64,000 nt of DNA from Defluviicoccus sp. Its GTDB lineage: Bacteria; Pseudomonadota; Alphaproteobacteria; MPNO01. The stretch spans positions 1 to 64,000 of the forward strand of contig JAJEHI010000103.1 in the NCBI GenBank assembly GCA_022823775.1. Direction: 5' to 3'. Shown here piece by piece: positions 8,926 to 17,202 of this stretch. Made by a program: the position numbers and the translations under genes. Below the pieces are notes generated by a model, which worked only from the letters and a program-made list of their open reading frames with translations, made no database searches and had not been told where the DNA came from. Positions within the stretch are counted from its first letter, which is position 1. The number at the start of each line of letters is the position of its first letter.

Positions 8926-9166
8926 CCGCCAGAAGCGCTTCGAGCCCGGTTTCCGTCAGCCCGCTTCCGGCGGCGTCCTCGCCCAGCGCGTCCATCGTCG
9001 CCGTCAGGCGTTCCCATGCGGCGCCGCGAAGCCGCTCATAGTGCTGGATCGACATCATCACGCCGACCGGTCTGCCCATCTTGGTCACGCGCACGGGCGT
9101 GCTCTGCGCGGCGTCGAGCAATTGACCGAAGCGGTTCTTGGCGTCTCTGGCGGCGATTTCCTTCAT
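8915..9166 (-). CDS. Phd/YefM-type antitoxin
   Basis: MKEIAARDAKNRFGQLLDAAQSTPVRVTKMGRPVGVMMSIQHYE. Confidence 0.92.
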   Translation of the reverse strand: MKEIAARDAKNRFGQLLDAAQSTPVRVTKMGRPVGVMMSIQHYERLRGAAWERLTATMDALGEDAAGSGLTETGLEALLADES

Positions 9167-9177
9167 AAACCTAAAAT

Positions 9178-9190
9178 AGCTAATTTAGCT
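9178..9190. promoter_or_regulatory. Putative TA operator palindrome AGCTAA-T-TTAGCT
   Basis: Perfect 6-1-6 inverted repeat in an AT-rich patch 12 bp upstream of the antitoxin ATG. Confidence 0.6.
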
Positions 9191-9308
9191 CTCTACGCAA
9201 GGTGAAACGTCACGGTTCCGACCCTCCCCTCGCGCCGCCCGCCGCCCCGGTTTGGCCTTGCCCCGCCCCGGTGCTAGGGTCCGGCGCCCGCCGAGGAGAG
9301 GCCCCGCC

Positions 9309-11321
9309 ATGAACCCCTTCGTCCGTCTCGAACTGATCCGCGAGTCGCTGATCGCCGTCGTCAACGAGATGCGGGCGAACATCATCCATTCGTCCTACGC
9401 GCCGATCATCTACGAGGGGCACGACTTCTCCTGCGCGCTGATGTCGGCGGACGGGCGGCAGATCGCCCAGGGGCTGGCCGATCATCCGCTTCACATCTTC
9501 GCCGTCCCCTATTCGACTCAGCGGGTCGTCGAGGCCTTCGCGGACGACATCCGCGAGGGCGACCTGTTCCTCCACAACGACCCCTATACCGGCGGCACGC
9601 ATCTGAACGACGTGCTGCTGCTGCACCCGGTGTTCTTCGAGGGCGAGCTCGCGATGTTCGCGGCGATCCGTTGCCACTGGAACGACGTGGGCGGCATGAC
9701 GCCGGGCAGCCTGTCGGGCCGGGTGAACGAGATCTACCAGGAGGGGATGCGGATCGCGCCCACCCGGATCTGCTCGCAAGGCACGATGAACGATGCCTTC
9801 CTCCGGCTCCTGTTCGACAACATGCGGGGGCATGCCGAACGGCTCGGCGACTTCAACGCGATGCTGGGCACGGGGCGCAAGGCGGCGGAGCATATCGGCC
9901 GGCTGTTCGAACGCTTCGGCGGCAGGGGGCTGCTGGAGGGTATCGACGAGCTGATGCGCCGGTCGGAGGGGCTGCTGCGCGCGCGGATCGCCGAGTGTCC
10001 CGACGGCGAGTATTTCGCCGACGGCTATATCGAGAGCGACGGCACGAATCCGGAACCGCTGGTCGTCCGCCTCAAGCTCACCGTGGCGGGCGACACGATC
10101 GTCGCCGACTTCACCGGCACCTCGGCGCAGACCAACGGTCCTACCAATTGCGGCCCGGCGATGGCGCTCAACGGGGTCGGCACCATCGTCAAGGCTTTCC
10201 TCGACCCGGAAACGCCGATCAACCACGGCTCCTTCAACCCGATTACCGTGATCGCGCCCGAGCGCAGCATCATCAACGCCCGCGAGACCTCGCCCTGCGG
10301 CGGCATGGCGGAGGTCAAGTTCCTTATCGACGCGGTGGTCGCGTCCGCGATGAGCCAGGTGGTCCCCGAGATGAGCGTCGGCGACCTCAAGGGCGGCGCG
10401 AACCACATCCACATCGCCGGCCCCACGCCCGCGGGGGACGGCACGTTCATCCATTACGAGTGGCCCGCGGGCGGAACCGGCGCGTCGACGGGGGTGGACG
10501 GCAACAACGCCTGCCGCAGCTACAACGAGGGCGATTTCAACTCGATCCAGTCGGTCGAGACCGTCGAGGGCGCGTTCCCGCTCAGGGTCGAGCGCTGCGA
10601 GCTGCGCCAGGGTTGCTGCGGCGACGGGGCGTTTCGCGGCGGGTTCGGGCTGCGCCGCGATATCCGCGTGCTCGGCGAGGGCGCGATGCTCTCCGTCCTG
10701 TCGGAGAAGAACGTCATTCCCCCTTACGGGGTCGAGGGGGGCAGGGCGGGGGCATCCAACCGGTTCTTCGTCATTCGCGACGGCGAGACGGTGGAGCCGT
10801 CCGATATGCCGGGCAAGGTGTCGGGCTTCCGGCTCCAGGCGGGCGACGTCGTCCGCGAAGAGACCGCCGGCGGCGGCGGTCACGGCGATCCGCTATCGCG
10901 GGATCCCGAACGCGTGCGGGCCGACGTGGTCGAGGACTACCTGACCGCTCTTCAGGCCGAACGGCGCTACGGCGTGAGGCTGGGCCCCGACCTTTCCGTC
11001 GACGAAGCGGCCACGGAGGTGAAGCGGGAAGCGCTGCGCGGGGCGCGGAGTCCGGTGCCGATCGAGGCGGCCAACGAGGAGATGTTCGACGGAACGCGGC
11101 GGCGGATCGTCGTGCCGGCCGTCATCGCCGGGAAGGCCGGCATCGCCGACGGCGCGCTGGTGGAGATTTCGACCGGCCGCGGCGCGCCGCTCAGGGCCTG
11201 GGCGCAACTCGCGGACGAAGGAACGGCCCTGCTCGCCGGCGCATCAAGCCTCGCCATCGTCCGTGCCTCGCCCGGCGATACGGTCGAGATCGCGCCCGCC
11301 CGGTCGGTTCCCGAGTTGTAG
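9309..11321 (+). CDS. hyuB: Hydantoinase B / 5-oxoprolinase family protein (HyuB)
   Basis: ANIIHSSYAPIIYEGHDFSCALMSADGRQIAQ, LHNDPYTGGTHLNDVLLLHPVF, ADFTGTSAQTNGPTNC, GGGGHGDPLSRDPERV. Confidence 0.93.
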   Translation: MNPFVRLELIRESLIAVVNEMRANIIHSSYAPIIYEGHDFSCALMSADGRQIAQGLADHPLHIFAVPYSTQRVVEAFADDIREGDLFLHNDPYTGGTHLNDVLLLHPVFFEGELAMFAAIRCHWNDVGGMTPGSLSGRVNEIYQEGMRIAPTRICSQGTMNDAFLRLLFDNMRGHAERLGDFNAMLGTGRKAAEHIGRLFERFGGRGLLEGIDELMRRSEGLLRARIAECPDGEYFADGYIESDGTNPEPLVVRLKLTVAGDTIVADFTGTSAQTNGPTNCGPAMALNGVGTIVKAFLDPETPINHGSFNPITVIAPERSIINARETSPCGGMAEVKFLIDAVVASAMSQVVPEMSVGDLKGGANHIHIAGPTPAGDGTFIHYEWPAGGTGASTGVDGNNACRSYNEGDFNSIQSVETVEGAFPLRVERCELRQGCCGDGAFRGGFGLRRDIRVLGEGAMLSVLSEKNVIPPYGVEGGRAGASNRFFVIRDGETVEPSDMPGKVSGFRLQAGDVVREETAGGGGHGDPLSRDPERVRADVVEDYLTALQAERRYGVRLGPDLSVDEAATEVKREALRGARSPVPIEAANEEMFDGTRRRIVVPAVIAGKAGIADGALVEISTGRGAPLRAWAQLADEGTALLAGASSLAIVRASPGDTVEIAPARSVPEL

Positions 11322-11369
11322 GCGGACGTGGGGACCGCCGCGGCGCCGGCCGAAACGGATCCGCCCTAA

Positions 11370-11422
11370 TGTTTCACGTGAAACAAAGGTCAGCATCCTT
11401 GACCTATGTTTCACGTGAAACA
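11370..11422. promoter_or_regulatory. parS: Two perfect 16-bp parS-type ParB-binding sites
   Basis: TGTTTCACGTGAAACA at 11370-11385 and 11407-11422, flanking an AGGTCA-N7-TGACCT inverted repeat. Confidence 0.88.
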
Positions 11423-11719
11423 TTGGTCCGATATGGGACTATTTTTCGCGTCCCCGGGGGACGCGGCGGGTTCCCCGTGTGCGCCGTCCGGGAGGTACGG
11501 AGCCGGCGGATCTCTCCGCCGCGCCAGCGCGTTGTCGGGGATTGCTGCGGGATCGGTTCGGAAAACCGGCGTGGCCGCCCCAACGGCGGGGCCAGGTCGT
11601 CGGGATGTCAACTATGGTTAACACCTTGTGCGCCCTTGTCACCGCCGTCACCCCGGACTTGGCTGGAACAACATCTGGCCGGCCACGGTGCGCCCCGGTT
11701 GCCGTGCGGCTCCGGTATC

Positions 11720-11824
11720 CCCCTCACCCTAACCCTCTCCCCGCGGGGGAGAGGGGACGCGCTCGCCGAACCCGCTCTGCCTTCCCCCCTCCCGCTTGCG
11801 GGAGGGGTTGGGGGAGGGTGGATG
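11720..11824. repeat. Intergenic palindromic repeat, family A
   Basis: CCCTCACCCTAACCCTCTCCCCGCGGGGGAGAGGG ... CTCCCGCTTGCGGGAGGGGTTGGGGGAGGGTGG. Confidence 0.85.
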
Positions 11825-11865
11825 GAACTAAAAATATCTCAAAAAGATAAAATACATTGATTTTT

Positions 11866-11895
11866 TTGACTTTTATTTACTAAATTGAGTACTAT
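11866..11895 (+). promoter_or_regulatory. Putative sigma70-type promoter in an AT-rich island
   Basis: TTGACT (11866-11871), 18 bp, TACTAT (11890-11895); the surrounding ~80 bp is ~20% GC by hand count. Confidence 0.55.
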
Positions 11896-11921
11896 ACCGC
11901 TAATTAGGCCGAGAAACCACC

Positions 11922-13388
11922 TTGCCCGACCTCGATCGTCCCGACTCTGGAAGCGCGAAAGACGAACTGCGCTTCGTCGTTTGCGGGTCCCCCGGCGAGG
12001 GCAGGTCGGCGTTGCTCCGGCGGCTGCCGTGGGATGCGGGGACCATATGGAGCGACCGGCGGAAGGCCGTCGCCGACGATGTGCGGAACCTGCTCGCGGC
12101 GGCATCGCGGGCCGATCTGGCCGTCGTGCTCGTCGATGCGGGGAAGGGGGTCGAAACCCGAACCCGGTTCGACAGCTACGTCGCGCGGCTGATGGGGGTT
12201 GGGTGGGCGATCCTCGTGGTTGACGGGATGGATTCGGTCGGCCGCGACGAAGGCGCGTTCTCCGCCGTCGCCGCGGAATTCCGGGCGTTCGCGGACGCGG
12301 TGGGTTTCGAGAGCGTGAGCGCGGTTCCGGTTGGCGCGCCGACCGGGGAGAACGTCGACACGCCCGGCGGCAACATGCCCTGGTACGGCGGCCCGACGCT
12401 GATGGAAATGCTGGAAACGGTCGGCATCGACCGCGGCGATGGGGCGGCCGGGGAAGACCGGGCCCCCGAAGCAGCGGACCAGTTCGCCGTCGACCTCGTC
12501 TGGACGGGTACGCGGCCGATGCTGCCGGAGCGGCGCTATGCGATCCGTCTCGCCGACGCCTCCGCGATCGCGCAGATCACCGATCTCGCGCACCGGATCG
12601 ACGTCGACACGCTGGGGCGCATGGCCGCCAAGACGCTCGGGTCCAACGAGATCGGCTACTGCAAGCTGTCGCTCGGCCGGCCGGTCGCGCTCGATGCCGG
12701 GGCCGGCGGTCGCCGGCGGGACGCCTTCGAGCTGATCGACCGCTTCGACGGCACGATTGTCGGCGCGGGCGCGATCCGCTTTGCGCTCCGCCGCGCGAGC
12801 AACGTCGTCTGGCAGGACATCGGGGTCGACAAGGCGGCGCGGGCGCGCGCGATCGGGCAGCGGCCCTGCATCCTCTGGCTGACCGGGCTGCCGGCGGCGG
12901 GCAAATCCACCATTGCCGACCGCGTGGAACAGAAACTCCAGGCGTCGGGCAGACACACCTACCTTCTCGACGGCGACAACGTCCGCCACGGGCTCAGCCG
13001 GGATCTGGGCTTCACCGACCGGGACCGGGTCGAGAACATCCGCCGGGTGGCCGAGGTCGCGAAGCCGATGGTCGACGCCGGGCTGATCGTCATCGTTTCC
13101 TTCATCTCGCCGTTCCGGTCGGAACGCCGGATGGCGCGCGAGCTGATGGAACAGGGAGAGTTCCTGGAGATCTTCGTCGACGCGCCGCTCGAGGTCTGCG
13201 AAGCCCGCGATCCCAAGGGCCTCTACGCCAAGGCCCGCAGGGGCGATCTCGCGAACTTCACCGGGATCGACTCCCCGTACGAACCGCCGGAGAACCCCGA
13301 TTTGCGCATCGACACCACCAGGCTGTCGCCCGACGAGGCGGCGGCGGAGGTGGTAGGGCTGTTGCAGGCGTCTGCGTCCGGCCCCTGA
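11922..13388 (+). CDS. cysC: Degenerate CysN (sulfate adenylyltransferase GTPase)-CysC (adenylylsulfate kinase) fusion
   Basis: TTG start. N-part aligns to CysN/NodQ but with [13 protein letters not shown] and no DTPGHEQ; C-part intact Cys[68 protein letters not shown]. Confidence 0.85.
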   Translation: MPDLDRPDSGSAKDELRFVVCGSPGEGRSALLRRLPWDAGTIWSDRRKAVADDVRNLLAAASRADLAVVLVDAGKGVETRTRFDSYVARLMGVGWAILVVDGMDSVGRDEGAFSAVAAEFRAFADAVGFESVSAVPVGAPTGENVDTPGGNMPWYGGPTLMEMLETVGIDRGDGAAGEDRAPEAADQFAVDLVWTGTRPMLPERRYAIRLADASAIAQITDLAHRIDVDTLGRMAAKTLGSNEIGYCKLSLGRPVALDAGAGGRRRDAFELIDRFDGTIVGAGAIRFALRRASNVVWQDIGVDKAARARAIGQRPCILWLTGLPAAGKSTIADRVEQKLQASGRHTYLLDGDNVRHGLSRDLGFTDRDRVENIRRVAEVAKPMVDAGLIVIVSFISPFRSERRMARELMEQGEFLEIFVDAPLEVCEARDPKGLYAKARRGDLANFTGIDSPYEPPENPDLRIDTTRLSPDEAAAEVVGLLQASASGP

Positions 13389-13442
13389 GCGACGGATTCC
13401 CGCGCCCCGCGCGTGATTAGGGCATAGCGGAGGACCGTCGCC

Positions 13443-14789
13443 GTGAAGAACATTGCCGCCTATATCGCGCTCAACCGTTTCGGCCTCGGCGTCGCTCCCG
13501 GCGAGGCAGACGCTGTCGAGGCGGATCCGAGGGGATGGATCCGCGACCAGATCGTGCCCCGGCAGGAGGTTCCGGTCGGCCTCTCATCCTTCCCCAGCGC
13601 GGCCTCCATCATGAAGGAAATCCACGAGGCGCGGCTGGAAAGCCCGGAGGCGCTCAACGAGACCGCGAGCCGCCACTACCGGGAGAGTTTCGGGCCCGAA
13701 ACCGCCGCCCGCGCACGACACGCGGTCGGGACGGACACACCATTCGCGGAGCGCATGGTGCTGTTCTGGTCCAACCATTTCACCGTTTCGCGCAGCAAGG
13801 CGATCGTCGGCCCGGCCCTTCCGGCCTACGAGCGCGAAGCCATCCGCCCGCACGTGTTCGGCCGGTTCAAGGACATGCTGCTCGCCGTCGCCGGGCATGT
13901 CTGCATGCTGTCCTATCTCGACAACAACATGTCGTTCGGCCCCAACTCCCGAGTCGGCAGGCGCAGCGGCCGCGGCATCAACGAGAACCTTGCCCGCGAA
14001 ATCCTCGAGCTGCACACGCTGGGCGTGAACGGCGGCTATACGCAGGCCGACGTCACCGAATTCGCGAAAGCGCTGACCGGCTGGACCCACGGCGGGATGG
14101 TGGGCCCGGGGAAGTCCCGGCCCGTTTCCGGCGGGTTCGTCTTTCGGCGCTGGATGCACGAGCCCGGACCGAAGACGGTGCTCGGCAAGGTCTATCCGGA
14201 AGGCGGGATCGACGAGGCGAGGTCCATCATGCGCGACCTGGCGTCTCACCCTTCGACCGCGCGCTTCGTCGCGACCAAGCTGGTGCGGCATTTCGTGGCC
14301 GACGACCCGCCCGAGCCCGAGGTGGCGCGCATCGCCCATGTCTTTCTGGAGAGCGGCGGCGATCTGGCCGAAGTATCGCGCGCACTGGTCGATCTCGACG
14401 TGGTCTGGCGGCACCCGATTCCCAAGGTCAAGACGCCGTACGAGCTCGTCATCTCGGCGCTGCGCGCGCTCGGTATCGGTGAGGTGACGGCACAATCGCT
14501 CGGTGTGCCGCTCCAGACGATGGGCCAGCTCCCGTTCAACGCGCCTTCGCCGCAGGGCTGGCCGGACGAGGCGGACCGCTGGATCGCCCCCGAGGCGCTC
14601 TTGAGGCGAATCGAGTGGCTCCGCGCGATCGCGGTCAGGGCGGGAACGTCCGAACCGCCCGGCGCGCTGCTCGAACGGACGCTGGGTCCCGTCGCCTCGG
14701 CGGAGACCCGGCGCATGGTCGATCTCGCCCCGTCGGGCGATGCCGGCGTGGCGCTGGTACTCGCTTCGGCCGAATTCCAGAGGAGGTGA
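13443..14789 (+). CDS. DUF1800 domain-containing protein
   Basis: ALNRFGLGVAPGE, RMVLFWSNHFTVSR, INENLAREILELHTLGVNGGYTQADVTEFAKALTGWT, HPSTARFVATKLVRHFVADDPP. Confidence 0.92.
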   Translation: MKNIAAYIALNRFGLGVAPGEADAVEADPRGWIRDQIVPRQEVPVGLSSFPSAASIMKEIHEARLESPEALNETASRHYRESFGPETAARARHAVGTDTPFAERMVLFWSNHFTVSRSKAIVGPALPAYEREAIRPHVFGRFKDMLLAVAGHVCMLSYLDNNMSFGPNSRVGRRSGRGINENLAREILELHTLGVNGGYTQADVTEFAKALTGWTHGGMVGPGKSRPVSGGFVFRRWMHEPGPKTVLGKVYPEGGIDEARSIMRDLASHPSTARFVATKLVRHFVADDPPEPEVARIAHVFLESGGDLAEVSRALVDLDVVWRHPIPKVKTPYELVISALRALGIGEVTAQSLGVPLQTMGQLPFNAPSPQGWPDEADRWIAPEALLRRIEWLRAIAVRAGTSEPPGALLERTLGPVASAETRRMVDLAPSGDAGVALVLASAEFQRR

Positions 14790-14791
14790 CA

Positions 14792-15961
14792 ATGCTGGAC
14801 CGCCGTCTGTTTCTGAAATTGTCGGGCGCAATGGGGCTTGCCGCCGTCGGCTCGCGCATGGCTTTCGCTTCGGCGCCCACCGAGAAAAGGCTTGTCGTGG
14901 TGGTCCTGCGGGGCGGGCTCGACGGCCTCCACGCCGTGCCACCCTATGCCGACCCCGAATACGCGCGACTCCGGCCCAACCTCGGGCTCGCGCCGCCGGG
15001 GACCGACGACGGGGCGCTCGATCTCGATGGCAATTTCGGTCTGCACCCTGCGCTCGCGCCGCTCCACCGGCTTTATCGGGAAGGCGGGATGCTCGTCGTT
15101 CCAGCGGCGACGACGCGCTATCGTAACCGCTCTCATTTCGACGGGCAGAACCTGTTGGAGAACGGCAGCGGCATCCCGTTCGGGGCGAAGGACGGCTGGC
15201 TCAACCGCGCCATCGCGGGCCTCGACCGGAGCGACCGCCGCCTCGGCCTGGCGCTCGGACCTTCGGTGCCGCTCCTGCTGCAAGGGCCGGCGCGGGTCGC
15301 CACATGGGCCGACAGCCCGCTGCCCAGGGCCGACGAGGATTTTCTCCGGCGTCTCGCCCATGCCTATCGCGGCGATCCTCTTTTCTCCCGGGTGTTGGCG
15401 GATGCCGGGGGCAGCATAGCCCCGTCCATGGGCGGGGAGGCCGAACGGGGCAGGGAACTGGAGATGGCGGGGAGCGCGGCAGGACAATTGCTGGCGCAGG
15501 AAGGCGGCCCGCGCGTCGCGGTGATCGAGTCTCAGGGCTGGGATACCCATTTCGGACAGGATTGGCGGCTCGCGCGCCTGTTCGGGCAACTGTCGGCCGG
15601 CATCTTCGCCCTCAGGAACGGGCTGGGCGCCCATTGGCCCAACACCGTCATCATGGTCGTCTCCGAGTTCGGGCGCACCGCGGCCGAGAACGGCAGCAAG
15701 GGCACGGATCACGGCGTGGGCGGCCTCGCGGTGCTGCTGGGCGGCGCGGTGAACGGCGGCAGGGTCGGCGGCGACTGGCCTGGGCTGAGCAGCACGGCGC
15801 TCTACGAAGGGCGCGACATCCGACCCACCACGGCTTACGAGAGCCTTTTCAAGGCGGCGCTGATCGGCCACCTTGGCGTTTCGGAGGCCGTCGTCGAAGA
15901 CGAGGTCTTCCCCGACAGCCGCGCTATCGCGCCCGCGGAGAACCTCTTTCTTACCGCTTGA
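14792..15961 (+). CDS. DUF1501 domain-containing protein (alkaline phosphatase/sulfatase-like fold), Tat signal
   Basis: DRRLFLKLSGAMGLAAVGSRMAFA Tat-like signal; VVLRGGLDGLHAVPPYADPEY; SEFGRTAAENGSKGTDHGVGGLAVLLGGAVNGG. Confidence 0.92.
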   Translation: MLDRRLFLKLSGAMGLAAVGSRMAFASAPTEKRLVVVVLRGGLDGLHAVPPYADPEYARLRPNLGLAPPGTDDGALDLDGNFGLHPALAPLHRLYREGGMLVVPAATTRYRNRSHFDGQNLLENGSGIPFGAKDGWLNRAIAGLDRSDRRLGLALGPSVPLLLQGPARVATWADSPLPRADEDFLRRLAHAYRGDPLFSRVLADAGGSIAPSMGGEAERGRELEMAGSAAGQLLAQEGGPRVAVIESQGWDTHFGQDWRLARLFGQLSAGIFALRNGLGAHWPNTVIMVVSEFGRTAAENGSKGTDHGVGGLAVLLGGAVNGGRVGGDWPGLSSTALYEGRDIRPTTAYESLFKAALIGHLGVSEAVVEDEVFPDSRAIAPAENLFLTA

Positions 15962-15979
15962 GCATCCGATGGAGAAACC

Positions 15980-16555
15980 ATGAACAAGCGCATCCTGGCG
16001 GCCACATTGGGCGCGGCCGTCCTCGCATTTCCGGTCGCCGATGCCGGTGCCGCCGAATACCGGATCGACCCGGCGCACAGCGTCGTCCAGTTCAAGATCT
16101 CCCATCTCGGCTATTCCTGGATGATCGGCGTCTTCGACAGAATTTCCGGGAGCTTCGTCTACGATCCCGCGGCGGGACCCGGCGGGCAGAAGGTCGCGGT
16201 CGAGATCGAGACGGCCAGCATCGACACCGGCCACGCAGAGCGCGACAAGCATCTGCGTTCGCCCGGCTTCCTGAACGTGAAGAAATTTCCCAGGGCAAGC
16301 TTCGTCAGCACCGGTTATGAGGGCGGCGCCGGGGGCGGCACGATGAAAGGAAACCTGACCCTGATGGGCGTCACCAAGCCGATCGTCATCGCGGTGAAAA
16401 AAGTGGGCGAGGGGGACGATCCCTGGGGCGGCTACCGCGCCGGCTTCGAAGGCACGGTGAGGATCGACCGGAGAGACTTCAACGCCGGCCGCATGCTGGG
16501 ACCGGCCTCCGAGTCGATGGATTTTTTCCTGTCGCTCGAAGGGATACGCCAGTAA
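15980..16555 (+). CDS. YceI family protein (lipocalin-like)
   Basis: EYRIDPAHSVVQFKISHLGYSWMIGVFDRISGSF, DTGHAERDKHLRSPGFLNVKKFPRASF. Confidence 0.93.
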   Translation: MNKRILAATLGAAVLAFPVADAGAAEYRIDPAHSVVQFKISHLGYSWMIGVFDRISGSFVYDPAAGPGGQKVAVEIETASIDTGHAERDKHLRSPGFLNVKKFPRASFVSTGYEGGAGGGTMKGNLTLMGVTKPIVIAVKKVGEGDDPWGGYRAGFEGTVRIDRRDFNAGRMLGPASESMDFFLSLEGIRQ

Positions 16556-16574
16556 CGGCGGCGCGGGCCCGGCC

Positions 16575-17141
16575 ATGTGGAGGAACGGCAGGGGCCATTA
16601 CGGCCTCGTTTCGATAATCCTCCACTGGACGATCGCGCTTGCCATGTTGGGACTGGTCGCGCTGGGCGCCTGGATGGTGGGACTCACCTATTACGATTCC
16701 TGGTACAACCGGTCTCTCGCTCTTCACAAGGCGTTCGGGATCGTCGTCCTGGTTCTGGCGGCGGCCAAGCTCGGCTGGCGGCTCGCCGACCGACGCCCCG
16801 CCTTCGACCCCGGGGTAAGACCGTACGAGCGCGCCGGGGCCACGGCGATGCACTGGCTTCTCAACATCCTGATCGTTCTTCTGCCGGTCACCGGCTACCT
16901 GATTTCCACTTCGGAGGGTGCCGGCATCGATGTCCTCGGGGTCTTCTCGGTGCCCGCTTTGTTCGAGGTATCGGAGGGTGCCCGCGACCTCGCCATCGAA
17001 ATCCACTTCTACATGGCCTACGGCATCCTCGGGCTCGCCGCCGTTCACGCCGGCGCGGCGCTCAAGCATCATCTGATCGACCGGGGATCGACCTTGCGCC
17101 GCATGCTGGTTCCCCGCTCTCCCTCGCGCCGGGTCGACTAA
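16575..17141 (+). CDS. Cytochrome b561 family protein
   Basis: YGLVSIILHWTIALAMLGLVALGAWM, ALHKAFGIVVLVLAAAKLGWRL, MAYGILGLAAVHAGAALKHHLIDRG. Confidence 0.92.
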   Translation: MWRNGRGHYGLVSIILHWTIALAMLGLVALGAWMVGLTYYDSWYNRSLALHKAFGIVVLVLAAAKLGWRLADRRPAFDPGVRPYERAGATAMHWLLNILIVLLPVTGYLISTSEGAGIDVLGVFSVPALFEVSEGARDLAIEIHFYMAYGILGLAAVHAGAALKHHLIDRGSTLRRMLVPRSPSRRVD

Positions 17142-17202
17142 TCCGCGAAATTGAGTAGCCTGCGGCGCGCGCCTTCGAAGAGAGTAGCCAGAACAACCGG
17201 AC

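Noticed and set aside
14246-16576. 776-aa minus-strand ORF
   Set aside because: Opposite DUF1800/DUF1501/YceI; compositionally biased, no recognisable motif
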